Assembly: GCF_946480385.1 (NCBI RefSeq)
Contig: NZ_CAMLJP010000110.1
Coordinates: 1 to 20,371 of the forward strand
DNA length: 20,371 nt
Direction: 5' to 3'
DNA from: an uncultured Azospirillum sp.
GTDB lineage: Bacteria; Pseudomonadota; Alphaproteobacteria; Azospirillales; Azospirillaceae
Shown: piece after piece, positions 1 through 9,714 of the stretch
Position numbering within the stretch: the first letter of the stretch is position 1
Layout of the letters: each line of letters begins with the position of its first letter
The notes under the pieces: model-generated
Databases searched by the model: none
Told to the model about the DNA's origin: nothing
Seen by the model: only the letters and a program-made list of their open reading frames with translations
Translations under genes and position numbers: made by a program

Positions 1-752
1 CGGCCATGTCCCAGGTCCATCTCGGCGAGGTCTTCGACATCCATGGCGGCGGGCTGGACCTGATCTTCCCGCACCATGAGAACGAGATCGCGCAGAGCTG
101 CTGCGCCAACGGCACCGACCGGCTGGCCCGCACCTGGGTTCACAACGGCTTCGTGACGGTCGAAGGCGAGAAGATGTCGAAATCGCTCGGCAACTTCTTC
201 ACCGTCCACGACCTGCTGGACGAGTTCCCCGGCGAGGCGATCCGCCTGACCCTGCTGAGCGCACACTACCGTCAGCCGCTGGACTTCACCCGCGAGGGCA
301 TCCGGCAGGCCAAGGGCGCGCTCGACCGTTGGTATCAGGCGTTGCGCGGCGAGCCGGTTCCCGCGGCGGGCGAACTGCCCTTCGACGTGCTGGCGGCGCT
401 GGAGGACGACCTGAACAGCCCGCTCGCCATCGCGCATCTGCACGAGCTGGCGACCGCGGTGAACAAGGCAAAGAGCGATGCCGAGAAGGCCGCCGCCAAA
501 GGTGCGCTGCTGGCGGCCGGGCAGCAACTCGGCTTGCTGCAGCAGGACCCGGAGGCGTGGTTCCGCTGGGCGCCGGCCGGCGGCGGTGCCGAGGGGCTGA
601 GCGACGCCGACGTCGAGCAGCTGATCGCCGACCGCAAGGCCGCCCGCGCGGGGAAGAACTTCGCTGAGGCCGACCGCATCCGCAAGGAACTGGCCGACAA
701 GGGAATCGTCCTGGAGGACGGCCCGCAGGGCACGACCTGGAAGCGGGGGTGA
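1..752 (+). CDS. cysS: Cysteinyl-tRNA synthetase, C-terminal part (5' end outside window)
   Basis: Class I aminoacyl-tRNA synthetase that charges tRNA-Cys in the cytoplasm. The frame is open from the left edge, so the start and the HIGH half of the active site lie outside. About 249 residues are visible. Seen: the HHENE segment (in the family this supplies His and Glu ligands of the active-site zinc), then the KMSKS loop as [12 protein letters not shown] about 55 residues further on, then a helical DALR-type anticodon-binding region and a C-terminal domain ending ...GTTWKRG. The C-terminal pattern ([20 protein letters not shown]) is typical of bacterial CysS. The TGA at 750-752 is followed at once by a 12-bp hairpin. 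The family assignment is essentially certain. Confidence 0.97.
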   Translation, partial: AMSQVHLGEVFDIHGGGLDLIFPHHENEIAQSCCANGTDRLARTWVHNGFVTVEGEKMSKSLGNFFTVHDLLDEFPGEAIRLTLLSAHYRQPLDFTREGIRQAKGALDRWYQALRGEPVPAAGELPFDVLAALEDDLNSPLAIAHLHELATAVNKAKSDAEKAAAKGALLAAGQQLGLLQQDPEAWFRWAPAGGGAEGLSDADVEQLIADRKAARAGKNFAEADRIRKELADKGIVLEDGPQGTTWKRG

Positions 753-761
753 GGCGCTGAC

Positions 762-790
762 GCTCCCTCTCCCGGGGTGGGAGAGGGAGC
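762..790. terminator. Perfect 12-bp hairpin after cysS
   Basis: The arms 762-773 and 779-790 are perfectly complementary (gctccctctccc / gggagagggagc) with the 5-nt loop ggggt. It starts 10 nt after the cysS stop. There is no clean T-run after it, so it may be a transcript-end stabiliser or a REP-like palindrome rather than a classical intrinsic terminator. The CCCTCTCCC/GGGAGAGGG theme recurs at 14025-14052. Confidence 0.6.
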
Positions 791-938
791 AGCCCGCCAC
801 TTTGTCCCTCTTTCCACAACAAACCTTCGCCGACTCCGCTGATTATCGCGCAGGCCGATCTGGCTAATCTCCTCCTCAGACAAAACGCGGCCCACCCAGG
901 GATTTGGGGCGGCCACCCTGAATGAGGAGACCCTGACC

Positions 939-1370
939 ATGATCGACAATCGCACCGCCCCCTATGCCGCCTTCCTGCTGCGCGTCGGCCTCGGCCTGCT
1001 GTTCCTGGCCCATGGCCTGGTGCTGAAGGTGCTGACCTTCACCATTCCCGGCACCGTCGGTTATTTCGAGAGCATCGGTTACCCCGGCGTCTTCGCTTAC
1101 CTCGTGATCCTCGGCGAGATCGGCGGCGGGCTGCTGCTGATCGCCGGTGTCTACACCCGCTGGATCGCGCTGGCCCTGCTGCCGATCATGATCGGCGCCA
1201 CGCTGCAGCATGTCGGCAATGGCTGGGTGTTCAATTCGCAGGGCGGTGGTTGGGAGTTCCCGGCCTTCTGGACGGTCCTGCTGGTGGTGCAGTCGCTGTT
1301 GGGTGAGGGGGCCTTCGCCTTGAAGGTTCCGGCGCTGGGCACCCCGGCCGCCCGTCGCGAACTGGCCTGA
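939..1370 (+). CDS. DoxX family membrane protein
   Basis: A 143-residue protein with about four hydrophobic segments: residues ~10-30 (FLLRVGLGLLFLAHGLVLK), ~50-70 (VFAYLVILGEIGGGLLLIAG), ~75-90 (WIALALLPIMIGATLQH) and ~108-120 (FWTVLLVVQSLL). The N-terminal R-x-x-L-G-L-L-F-L-x-H-G pattern and the GYPGVFAYLVILGEIGGG segment are characteristic of the DoxX/SURF4-like family of inner-membrane proteins. Some members have been linked to redox stress or quinone-dependent oxidation, but the substrate here cannot be told. The start ATG has a good Shine-Dalgarno sequence (gaggaga at 924-930, spacer 8). It appears to be a single-gene unit: hairpins lie before it (762-790) and after it (1404-1442). Confidence 0.85.
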   Translation: MIDNRTAPYAAFLLRVGLGLLFLAHGLVLKVLTFTIPGTVGYFESIGYPGVFAYLVILGEIGGGLLLIAGVYTRWIALALLPIMIGATLQHVGNGWVFNSQGGGWEFPAFWTVLLVVQSLLGEGAFALKVPALGTPAARRELA

Positions 1371-1403
1371 ACCGCAACCGGAAAGCGGCATTCCATGACG
1401 ACC

Positions 1404-1442
1404 CGGAGCGGGGAGGGGGCAATTTGCCTCTTCCCCGTTCCG
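1404..1442. terminator. Long hairpin after the DoxX gene
   Basis: Arms 1404-1422 and 1424-1442 pair over 19 positions (16 Watson-Crick and 3 G-U in the + strand transcript). The innermost pairs (aa/tt) will open to form the loop. It sits between the doxX-like stop (1370) and the pmbA-like start (1492). No T-run follows, so termination strength is uncertain. Confidence 0.55.
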
Positions 1443-1491
1443 CGTCGCCGTCCCATTTGGTAGATAGGACGGAGACCAACCGGAGAGCCTG

Positions 1492-2862
1492 ATGACCGTT
1501 TCGCCGAACGACCAGCAAAAGACGGATTCGTCCGGGGTCCTGAATCTGCTGGACGACCTGATCGCCAAGGCGCGCGCCGCCGGTGCGGATGCCGCCGATG
1601 CCGTGCTGTTCGACAGCGCGTCCGTGTCCCTGTCCCATCGGCTGGGCCAGACCGAGAAGCTGGAGCGCTCCGAATCCGGCGATCTCGGCCTGCGGGTGTT
1701 CGTCGGCAAGCGGCAGGCCATCGTCTCCTCGACCGACCGCAGCGGCAAGGCGCTGGACGAGCTGGTCGAACGCGCCATCGCCATGGCCCGCGTGGTGCCG
1801 GAGGACGGCTTCGCCGGCATCGCCGATCCGGAGCAGCTGGCCCGCAGCTGGCCCGACCTCGACATCTGCGACAGCGAAGAGCCTTCGGCGGAAACGCTGA
1901 TCGAGCGCGCCCGCATCGCCGAAGAGGCGGCGCTGGCGGTCCAGGGCGTCACCAACTCCGAAGGGGGCGATGCCGGCTGGAGCCGCTCGACCATCGCGAT
2001 CGCTGCTTCCAATGGCTTCGCCGGCAGCTACGGCGTGTCGCGCCAGTCCTTGTCGGCGTCCGTCCTGGCCGGGACCGGCACGGGAATGGAGCGCGACTAC
2101 GACTATGACAGCAAGGTCTATGGCGCCGACCTGCGCGATCCGGCCGAGATCGGCCGCGAGGCCGGCGAGCGCGCCGTCCGCCGCCTGAACCCGCGCCGGG
2201 TGAAGAGCTGCAAGGTGCCGGTGTTCTTCGACCCGCGGGTATCGCGCGGCCTGCTTGGCCATCTGACCGGCGCCATCAGCGGACCCAGCATCGCCCGCGG
2301 CACCAGCTTCCTGAAAGACAAGATGGGGCAGCGCATCTTCGCGCCCTCCATCACCATCGTCGACGACCCGCATGTGAAGCGCGGCCTGCGCTCCCGCCCC
2401 TTCGATGCGGAGGGCGTCGAAGTGTCGCGCCGCACGATCATCGAGGACGGCATGCTGACGACCTGGCTGCTCGACCTGCGCTCCGCCCGGCAACTCGGCC
2501 TGCAGACCACCGGCCATGCCGCCCGCGGCACCTCCGGCCCGCCCGGCCCGGCGCCGGCCAACGTCTATATGGCCGCCGGCAAGCGCAGCCGCGCCGACAT
2601 GCTGGCGGAGATCAAGGACGGCTTCTACGTCACCGACCTGATGGGCATGGGCGTCAACGGCGTTACCGGCGATTACAGCCGCGGCGCCGGCGGTTTCTGG
2701 ATCGAGAACGGCCAGATCACCTATCCCGTCAACGAGATCACCATTGCCGGCAACCTCAAGGACATGTTCCTGAACATGGAGGCCGCCGACGACCTGGAGC
2801 TGCGCTTCGGCATGGATGCGCCGACCGTGCGCATCGACGGCATGACCATCGCCGGCATGTAA
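1492..2862 (+). CDS. pmbA: PmbA/TldE-like protein of the TldD/PmbA protease family
   Basis: A 456-residue cytoplasmic protein. In this family TldD and PmbA (TldE) form a heteromeric metalloprotease. It processes peptide antibiotics such as microcin B17 and degrades the CcdA antitoxin in E. coli. The PmbA partner lacks the HExxxH zinc site, and no such site is seen here, which together with the C-terminal GxNxVTGDYSRGAGGFWIENG motif (residues ~385-405, seen as GVNGVTGDYSRGAGGFWIEN) favours PmbA over TldD. Other family hallmarks: N-terminal GADAADAVL, RVFVGKRQAIVSSTD, central GLLGHLTGAISGPSIARG and ...DGMLTTWLLD. SD ggagag at 1482-1487, spacer 4. No tldD is in the window. A hairpin/terminator region follows (2879-2966). 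Confidence 0.93.
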   Translation: MTVSPNDQQKTDSSGVLNLLDDLIAKARAAGADAADAVLFDSASVSLSHRLGQTEKLERSESGDLGLRVFVGKRQAIVSSTDRSGKALDELVERAIAMARVVPEDGFAGIADPEQLARSWPDLDICDSEEPSAETLIERARIAEEAALAVQGVTNSEGGDAGWSRSTIAIAASNGFAGSYGVSRQSLSASVLAGTGTGMERDYDYDSKVYGADLRDPAEIGREAGERAVRRLNPRRVKSCKVPVFFDPRVSRGLLGHLTGAISGPSIARGTSFLKDKMGQRIFAPSITIVDDPHVKRGLRSRPFDAEGVEVSRRTIIEDGMLTTWLLDLRSARQLGLQTTGHAARGTSGPPGPAPANVYMAAGKRSRADMLAEIKDGFYVTDLMGMGVNGVTGDYSRGAGGFWIENGQITYPVNEITIAGNLKDMFLNMEAADDLELRFGMDAPTVRIDGMTIAGM

Positions 2863-2912
2863 CGGCCGGCGGGATTTGGGGCGGAGGCGTCTCCGCCCGT
2901 CTCTTCATCACT

Positions 2913-2928
2913 TGGCATCGTTCTTGCG
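2913..2928 (+). promoter_or_regulatory. Putative sigma-54 (-24/-12) promoter for amtB
   Basis: TGGCATCGTTCTTGCG matches the sigma-54 consensus TGGCACG-N4-TTGCW closely: TGGCA at -24, TTGC at -12, and exact GG-N10-GC spacing (GG 2914-2915, GC 2926-2927). Start of transcription would fall near 2938-2939, inside the 5' arm of the terminator hairpin at 2934-2966. Amt genes in proteobacteria are commonly NtrC/sigma-54 dependent, which fits. No convincing NtrC site (GCACC-N5-GGTGC) was found upstream. Confidence 0.65.
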
Positions 2929-2933
2929 CAGAC

Positions 2934-2966
2934 AGCGGGCAACCCAAAGCGGGTTCGCCCGCTTTT
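2934..2966 (+). terminator. Intrinsic terminator after pmbA
   Basis: Stem agcgggc-aaccc (2934-2945) pairs with gggtt-c-gcccgct (2951-2963; one bulged c at 2956). The loop is about 5 nt, and a run of five T follows from 2962. A second GC-rich hairpin, gggcggag-gcgt-ctccgccc, lies just upstream (2879-2898). Together they should end pmbA transcription. Confidence 0.75.
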
Positions 2967-3082
2967 TGTGCTGCATTTCCGCCACTCTGCCTGTCCAAAC
3001 GTCAGCTAGGCCCTTGCGCATATTTGCCTGATCTGTTAGCAATCTGCCGCTTTTTTGGGCGAAATGCTGAAGGTTTGTGCAA

Positions 3083-4309
3083 ATGGATGCGGCAAAGACG
3101 GGTGGCGACGTCCTTTTCGTGCTGATGGGCGCGGTGATGGTGCTGGCGATGCATTGCGGCTTCGCCCTGCTGGAGGTCGGGACGGTCCGGCGCAAGAATC
3201 AGGTCAACGCGCTGGTGAAGATCCTGTCGGACTTCGCCATGTCGACCATCGCCTATTTCTTCGTCGGCTATGCGGTGGCGTATGGCGTCGATTTCTTCGC
3301 CGACGCCCACACGCTGGTCGGCAAGGGCGCCGGCGGCTTCGCGGCCTACGGCTACGATCTCGTGAAGTTCTTCTTCCTGGCGACCTTCGCCGCCGCGGTG
3401 CCGGCCATCGTGTCGGGCGGCATCGCCGAGCGCGCCAAGTTCTGGCCGCAAGCCGGCGCCACGCTTGCCCTGATCGCGCTGTTCTACCCGCTGCTGGAAG
3501 GCACGGTCTGGGGCACCCGCTTCGGGCTGCAGAACTGGATGGCCGCGACCTTCGGTCAGCCCTTCCACGACTTCGCCGGGTCGGTGGTGGTGCATGCCTT
3601 CGGCGGCTGGGTGGCGCTGGGCGCCGTGCTGAACCTGGGCAACCGACGCGGCCGCTATCGTCCCAACGGATCGCTGATCGCCATTCCGCCGTCGAACATC
3701 CCCTTCCTGGCGCTGGGCGCCTGGGTGCTGTGTGTCGGCTGGTTCGGCTTCAACGTGATGAGCGCGCAGGTGCTGGACGGCGTGACCGGCCTGGTCGCGC
3801 TGAACTCGCTGATGGCGATGGTCGGCGGCATCGTCACCTCACTGGTCATCAGCCGCACCGACCCCGGCTTCGTCCACAACGGCGCGCTGGCCGGTCTGGT
3901 GGCGGTCTGCGCCGGCTCCGACGTGATGCACCCGCTGGGCGCGCTGCTCACCGGCGGCATCGCCGGCCTGCTGTTCGTCTGGGCCTTCAACAAGTGCCAG
4001 ATCGACTGGAAGATCGACGACGTGCTGGGCGTGTGGCCGCTGCATGGGCTGTGCGGCCTGACCGGTGGCCTGCTGGCCGGCGCCTTCGGGCAGGAGGCGC
4101 TGGGCGGCCTGGGCGGCGTGTCGATCCTCAGCCAGATCGTCGGCACGCTGGGTGGTGCCGGCTTTGGCTTCGCCGCAGGTCTGGCGGTCTACGGCCTGCT
4201 GCGCGTCACCGTCGGTATCCGCCTGGACCCCGAGCAGGAGTACAAGGGCGCCGACCTGTCGTTGCACCACATCACCGCGTACCCGGAAGAGGACGCGCCC
4301 GGCATGTAA
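3083..4309 (+). CDS. amtB: Amt/Mep/Rh family ammonium transporter
   Basis: A 408-residue integral membrane channel for ammonium/ammonia, predicted with 11 membrane segments as in the family. The pore histidine pair is visible: H171 in DFAGSVVVH (with D163, the equivalent of E. coli D160) and H321 in [10 protein letters not shown]. The N-terminal [15 protein letters not shown] motif (residues 25-39) resembles the Amt subgroup that lacks a cleaved signal peptide. The ATG at 3083 is preferred over the in-frame GTG at 3077 because SD gaagg (3069-3073) gives spacers of 9 and 3 nt respectively. No glnK/PII gene is adjacent, unlike the usual glnK-amtB pair, so this may be a second amt copy. Expression is probably nitrogen-controlled, given the sigma-54 element at 2913. 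Confidence 0.95.
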   Translation: MDAAKTGGDVLFVLMGAVMVLAMHCGFALLEVGTVRRKNQVNALVKILSDFAMSTIAYFFVGYAVAYGVDFFADAHTLVGKGAGGFAAYGYDLVKFFFLATFAAAVPAIVSGGIAERAKFWPQAGATLALIALFYPLLEGTVWGTRFGLQNWMAATFGQPFHDFAGSVVVHAFGGWVALGAVLNLGNRRGRYRPNGSLIAIPPSNIPFLALGAWVLCVGWFGFNVMSAQVLDGVTGLVALNSLMAMVGGIVTSLVISRTDPGFVHNGALAGLVAVCAGSDVMHPLGALLTGGIAGLLFVWAFNKCQIDWKIDDVLGVWPLHGLCGLTGGLLAGAFGQEALGGLGGVSILSQIVGTLGGAGFGFAAGLAVYGLLRVTVGIRLDPEQEYKGADLSLHHITAYPEEDAPGM

Positions 4310-4325
4310 TGCGCCGCGCACAACT

Positions 4326-4370
4326 CCGCCGCCCCTTGGCCAACTCTTGCTTTGCCGGGGCGGCGGCTTT
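4326..4370 (+). terminator. Hairpin between amtB and purQ
   Basis: Arms ccgccgcccc (4326-4335) and ggggcggcgg (4357-4366) are perfectly complementary. The loop is 21 nt, and ctttag follows. It is probably a terminator for amtB, which would separate it from purQL. The short T-run and long loop make it only moderate. Confidence 0.5.
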
Positions 4371-4421
4371 AGTGTCCGGCGCGAACTCCTCCCCCTCACG
4401 ACGCCGGATTTTGACCGCCCC

Positions 4422-5107
4422 ATGAAGGCCGCCATCGTCGTTTTCCCCGGCTCCAACCGCGAACGCGACGCCGTCGCCGCGCTGGAGGCCGTCAGCGGGA
4501 CCAAGCCGCATCTGGTCTGGCACCGCGACACCGAACTGCCCAAGGTCGACCTGATCGTCGTGCCCGGCGGCTTCTCCTATGGCGATTACCTGCGCTCCGG
4601 CGCCATGGCGGCGCATTCGCCGATCATGCGCGAGGTGAAGGCGCGGGCCGATCAGGGCGTCCGGGTTCTCGGCGTCTGCAACGGCTTCCAGATCATCACC
4701 GAGGCCGGGCTGCTGCCCGGCGCGCTGATGCGCAACGGCGCGCTGAAGTTCGTCTGCCGCGTCCAGCATCTGCGGGTGGAGAACACCGACAGCCCCTTCA
4801 CGAAGAAATACGCGAAGGGCCAGATCGTCCGCTTCCCCGTGGCCCATGGCGACGGCAACTACTGGACCGACGCGGAGACGGTGAAGCGGCTGGACGGCGA
4901 AGGCCAGGTCGCCTTCCGCTATGTCGGTGACGAAGCGCGCAGCGATCCGCGCGGCAACCCGAACGGCTCGGTGTCCGACATCGCCGGCATCTTCAACGCC
5001 AAGCGCACCGTGCTGGGCCTGATGCCGCACCCCGAGGACGCGGTGGAGGCCCTGCACGGCAACACCGACGGCAAGCCCATGTTCGAAGGTCTGGTGGAGG
5101 CCCTGTC

Positions 5108-5111
<4 letters not shown>
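4422..5111 (+). CDS. purQ: Phosphoribosylformylglycinamidine synthase, glutaminase subunit PurQ
   Basis: A 229-residue class I glutamine amidotransferase that supplies ammonia to PurL for step 4 of purine synthesis (FGAR to FGAM), working in a PurL-PurQ-PurS complex. Seen: N-terminal [12 protein letters not shown], the oxyanion region [16 protein letters not shown], nucleophile Cys86 in GVCNGFQ, and the C-terminal His/Glu of the triad in [11 protein letters not shown]. The ATG at 4422 gives the normal N-terminus, although no clear SD precedes it. The stop overlaps the purL start (GTGA, 5108-5111), so translation is coupled. In many alphaproteobacteria purS lies just before purQ; here the gap to amtB is only 112 nt and holds no purS. 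Confidence 0.97.
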
Positions 5112-7333
<2,222 letters not shown>

Positions 7334-7359
7334 GACGGCCGAGCGGTAGAATGATTGGC

Positions 7360-7395
7360 GGGGCCGCTTCCGGTGAAGCGGCCCCGTCCGTTTTT
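7360..7395 (+). terminator. Intrinsic terminator after purL
   Basis: Perfect 10-bp stem ggggccgctt (7360-7369) / aagcggcccc (7376-7385), loop ccggtg, then gtccg and TTTTT at 7391-7395. It is 26 nt after the purL stop and ends the purQL unit. Confidence 0.88.
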
Positions 7396-7508
7396 CGGCG
7401 ATCATTCCTTGCCGAACGTCCGCCATCGTGTACATACCGAAGGATCGCGCTAAACTCGCCGTCCAAAAGGGGTTGGATCGGCGTATCAACGCGCCTGGAG
7501 GCGGGGGA

Positions 7509-8333
7509 ATGGGGTTTTCAGTCACCTTCTGGGGCGTGCGCGGCACGATTCCCTGCCCGATGGCCTCGCATCTGGGATTCGGCGGCAACACCGCTTGCGT
7601 CGAAGTGCAGGCGGGAAAGCAGCGAATCATCATCGACGCCGGCACCGGACTGCGGATGCTGGGCCGCAAGTTGCTGGCCGAGGGGGTGACCAGCGCCACG
7701 TTGCTGCTGAGCCATACCCATCTCGACCACATCAGCGGCTTTCCCTTCTTCGCACCGGCCTACACAAAGGGCTTCAGCCTCCGCGTCATCTCCGGTCATC
7801 TCACAGGCAGCCCGGACATCGAATCGGTAATGGCGCGCCAGATGGAACGGCCGCTGTTCCCGGTGCCGTTGCGCACCATGGGCGGCGACCTGAGCTTTCT
7901 TGAGGTGCCGCCCGGCCACAGCTTCAAGCTGGAGGGCGGGGTGCGCATCCACACCGCGGCGCTGAACCACCCGGATGGCGCCACCGGCTACCGGATCGAA
8001 TATCAGGGCCGGTCGGTGGCCTATGTCACCGATACCGAACATGTGCCTGACCATCCCGACCGCAACATCCTGAACCTTGTCGATGGCGTCGATCTGCTGC
8101 TCTACGACTCGACCTATACGGACGAGGAATGGGCGCAGCGCGTCGGCTGGGGCCATTCGACCTGGATGGAGGCGGTGCGGATCGCCCGTGCTGCCCATGT
8201 GAAGACGCTGGGCCTGTTCCATCACGATCCCGACCACGACGATGCCACCATGGAGCGGATCGAGGCCGCGGCGAAGGCGGAGTTCCCGAACTGCTTCGCC
8301 GCGCGCGAGGGAACCACCATCTCCCTCGACTGA
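7509..8333 (+). CDS. MBL-fold metal-dependent hydrolase
   Basis: A 274-residue cytoplasmic metallo-beta-lactamase-fold protein. The metal site is visible: HTHLDH at residues 69-74, then H154 (ALNHPDG), D175 (YVTDTEH) and H238/H239 (LGLFHHDPDH). The N-terminal FWGVRGTIPCP...GGNTACVEV block and IIDAGTGLR mark the branch related to RNase Z/PhnP and cyclic-nucleotide phosphodiesterase-like enzymes (Lactamase_B_2 type). The substrate cannot be told from sequence; a phosphodiester is the best guess from the family. The ATG at 7509 is chosen because SD ggagg at 7497-7501 lies 7 nt before it and the protein then begins at the conserved block. An in-frame ATG at 7428 would add 27 atypical residues. 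The permease gene starts 22 nt downstream, so the two are likely co-transcribed. Confidence 0.9.
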   Translation: MGFSVTFWGVRGTIPCPMASHLGFGGNTACVEVQAGKQRIIIDAGTGLRMLGRKLLAEGVTSATLLLSHTHLDHISGFPFFAPAYTKGFSLRVISGHLTGSPDIESVMARQMERPLFPVPLRTMGGDLSFLEVPPGHSFKLEGGVRIHTAALNHPDGATGYRIEYQGRSVAYVTDTEHVPDHPDRNILNLVDGVDLLLYDSTYTDEEWAQRVGWGHSTWMEAVRIARAAHVKTLGLFHHDPDHDDATMERIEAAAKAEFPNCFAAREGTTISLD

Positions 8334-8355
8334 CCTTCCCTGCGCATTGGGCATT

Positions 8356-9591
8356 ATGACCGCCACCATCCTGATTCTGTTCACCGCCACCTATCTGGGC
8401 ATGGCGCTGGGGCGCTTTCCCGGTCTCAGCATCGACCGCACCGGCATCGCGTTGGTCGCGGCGATCCTGCTTCTGGCGGCCGGTGCGCTCGACACCACGC
8501 AGTTGGTCGCGGCGGTCGATTTCCCGACGATCTTCATCCTGCTGGGGTTGATGATTCTGTCGGCGCAATATGCCGGCAGCGGCTTCTACGACTGGTGCGC
8601 GCTCCGGGTCGCGTGGGCGGCGCGGTCTCCGGCCCGGCTGCTGGCGGTGATCGTGCTGGTCGCCGGAGGCTTGTCGGCGGTTCTGGCAAACGACGTGGTC
8701 GTCTTCGCGATGACGCCGATGCTGTGCCTGGGCTTGCAGGCCCGCAAGCTGGACCCGCGGCCCTACCTGATCGCGCTTGCGGGGGCGGCCAATGCCGGAT
8801 CGGCGGCCACGCTGATCGGCAATCCGCAGAACATTCTGATCGGGCAGATCGGGCATCTCGATTTCTGGCGTTTCTTGGCGGTCTGCGGTGGGCCGGCGCT
8901 TGCCGCCATGGCCATCGTCTACGTCACCGTCTGGCTCGTCTGGCGCGGCCGCTTCGGTATCCCGCAGGACATTGACGGACAGGGGCAGGTGGCGCCGGTG
9001 GCGCTCGACCGCTGGCAGTTGGGCAAGGCCGTGGCGGCGACGCTGGTGCTGCTGGTGCTGTTCACCCGCGATATCCCGCAGGAGCATGCGGTGCTGCTGG
9101 TCGCCGGCGTGATGATGATCAGCCGGCGCATGGCCAGCCGCGACATGCTGGGGATGGTGGACTGGCATCTGCTGGTGCTGTTCGCCGCACTCTTCGCCAT
9201 CAACCACGCGCTGGGGCTGACCGGCATCCCGGCTGCCCTGGTCGGCGACCTGCAGGCAGCAGGATGGCTGCCCGACCGGCTGGCGGTGATGCTGCCGCTG
9301 TCGCTGGCCGGCAGCAACAGCATCGGCAACGTCCCGGCGGTGATCCTGTTGCTGGCGGCCTGGCCGTCGCCACCGGAGGGGGCACTCTACGGTCTGGCGC
9401 TGCTGTCGACCCTGGCCGGCAACCTGCTGCTGCCGGGCAGCCTTGCCAACATCATCGTGGCGGAGCGGGCGGCGGCGGCCGGTGTCCGGCTGGGCTTCGT
9501 CGAGCATGCCCGCTGCGGCGTGCCGATGGCGCTGCTGTCGATGGCGCTGGCGGCGGTCTGGCTGTGGGCCGGCGGCTGGATGGGGCTTTGA
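8356..9591 (+). CDS. Ion-transporter superfamily permease (SLC13/ArsB/CitMHS-like)
   Basis: A 411-residue polytopic membrane protein with about 10-11 hydrophobic segments. The ion-transporter superfamily signatures are present: NDVVVFAMTPMLCLG in the first half followed by the hairpin GNPQNILIGQ (residues ~155-164), and the pseudo-symmetric second-half SLAGSNSIGNVPAVILL and LLPGSLANIIVAERA. These asparagine-containing loops are where related DASS, ArsB and NhaD proteins bind substrate. The substrate (dicarboxylate, sulfate, arsenite or Na+/H+) cannot be assigned. The start at 8356 has no evident SD, but the N-terminus MTATILILFTATYLGMALG makes a proper first membrane segment. It follows the MBL gene by 22 nt. 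Confidence 0.85.
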   Translation: MTATILILFTATYLGMALGRFPGLSIDRTGIALVAAILLLAAGALDTTQLVAAVDFPTIFILLGLMILSAQYAGSGFYDWCALRVAWAARSPARLLAVIVLVAGGLSAVLANDVVVFAMTPMLCLGLQARKLDPRPYLIALAGAANAGSAATLIGNPQNILIGQIGHLDFWRFLAVCGGPALAAMAIVYVTVWLVWRGRFGIPQDIDGQGQVAPVALDRWQLGKAVAATLVLLVLFTRDIPQEHAVLLVAGVMMISRRMASRDMLGMVDWHLLVLFAALFAINHALGLTGIPAALVGDLQAAGWLPDRLAVMLPLSLAGSNSIGNVPAVILLLAAWPSPPEGALYGLALLSTLAGNLLLPGSLANIIVAERAAAAGVRLGFVEHARCGVPMALLSMALAAVWLWAGGWMGL

Positions 9592-9664
9592 CGCGGGCTC
9601 TGTGACTTGTGATCAGCGCGTGACTTTCGGGACTTCAAGCCCCTTCTGCCGGGTGCGACAAATG

Positions 9665-9680
9665 GGGTACTCTGTTTGCG
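9665..9680 (+). promoter_or_regulatory. Possible sigma-54 element before the HD-GYP gene
   Basis: GGGTACTCTGTTTGCG has GG (9666-9667), N10, GC (9678-9679) with TTTGC at -12 and AC after the -24 region. A start near 9690 would leave about 25 nt to the GTG at 9715, with the SD at 9705. The match is weaker than at amtB (no T/C around GG), so this is tentative. Confidence 0.35.
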
Positions 9681-9714
9681 CACCTTTGTAAATGCGCCTG
9701 GGTGGGGGAGCGCT

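Noticed and set aside
2700..2912. NtrC-type site upstream of amtB
   Set aside because: The closest text (gcgccgaccgtgcgc near 2818-2832) does not keep the GCACC-N5-GGTGC arms or spacing.
7428..7508. Earlier ATG for the MBL-fold gene
   Set aside because: The ATG at 7509 has a well-placed ribosome-binding site and starts at the conserved FWGVRG block.
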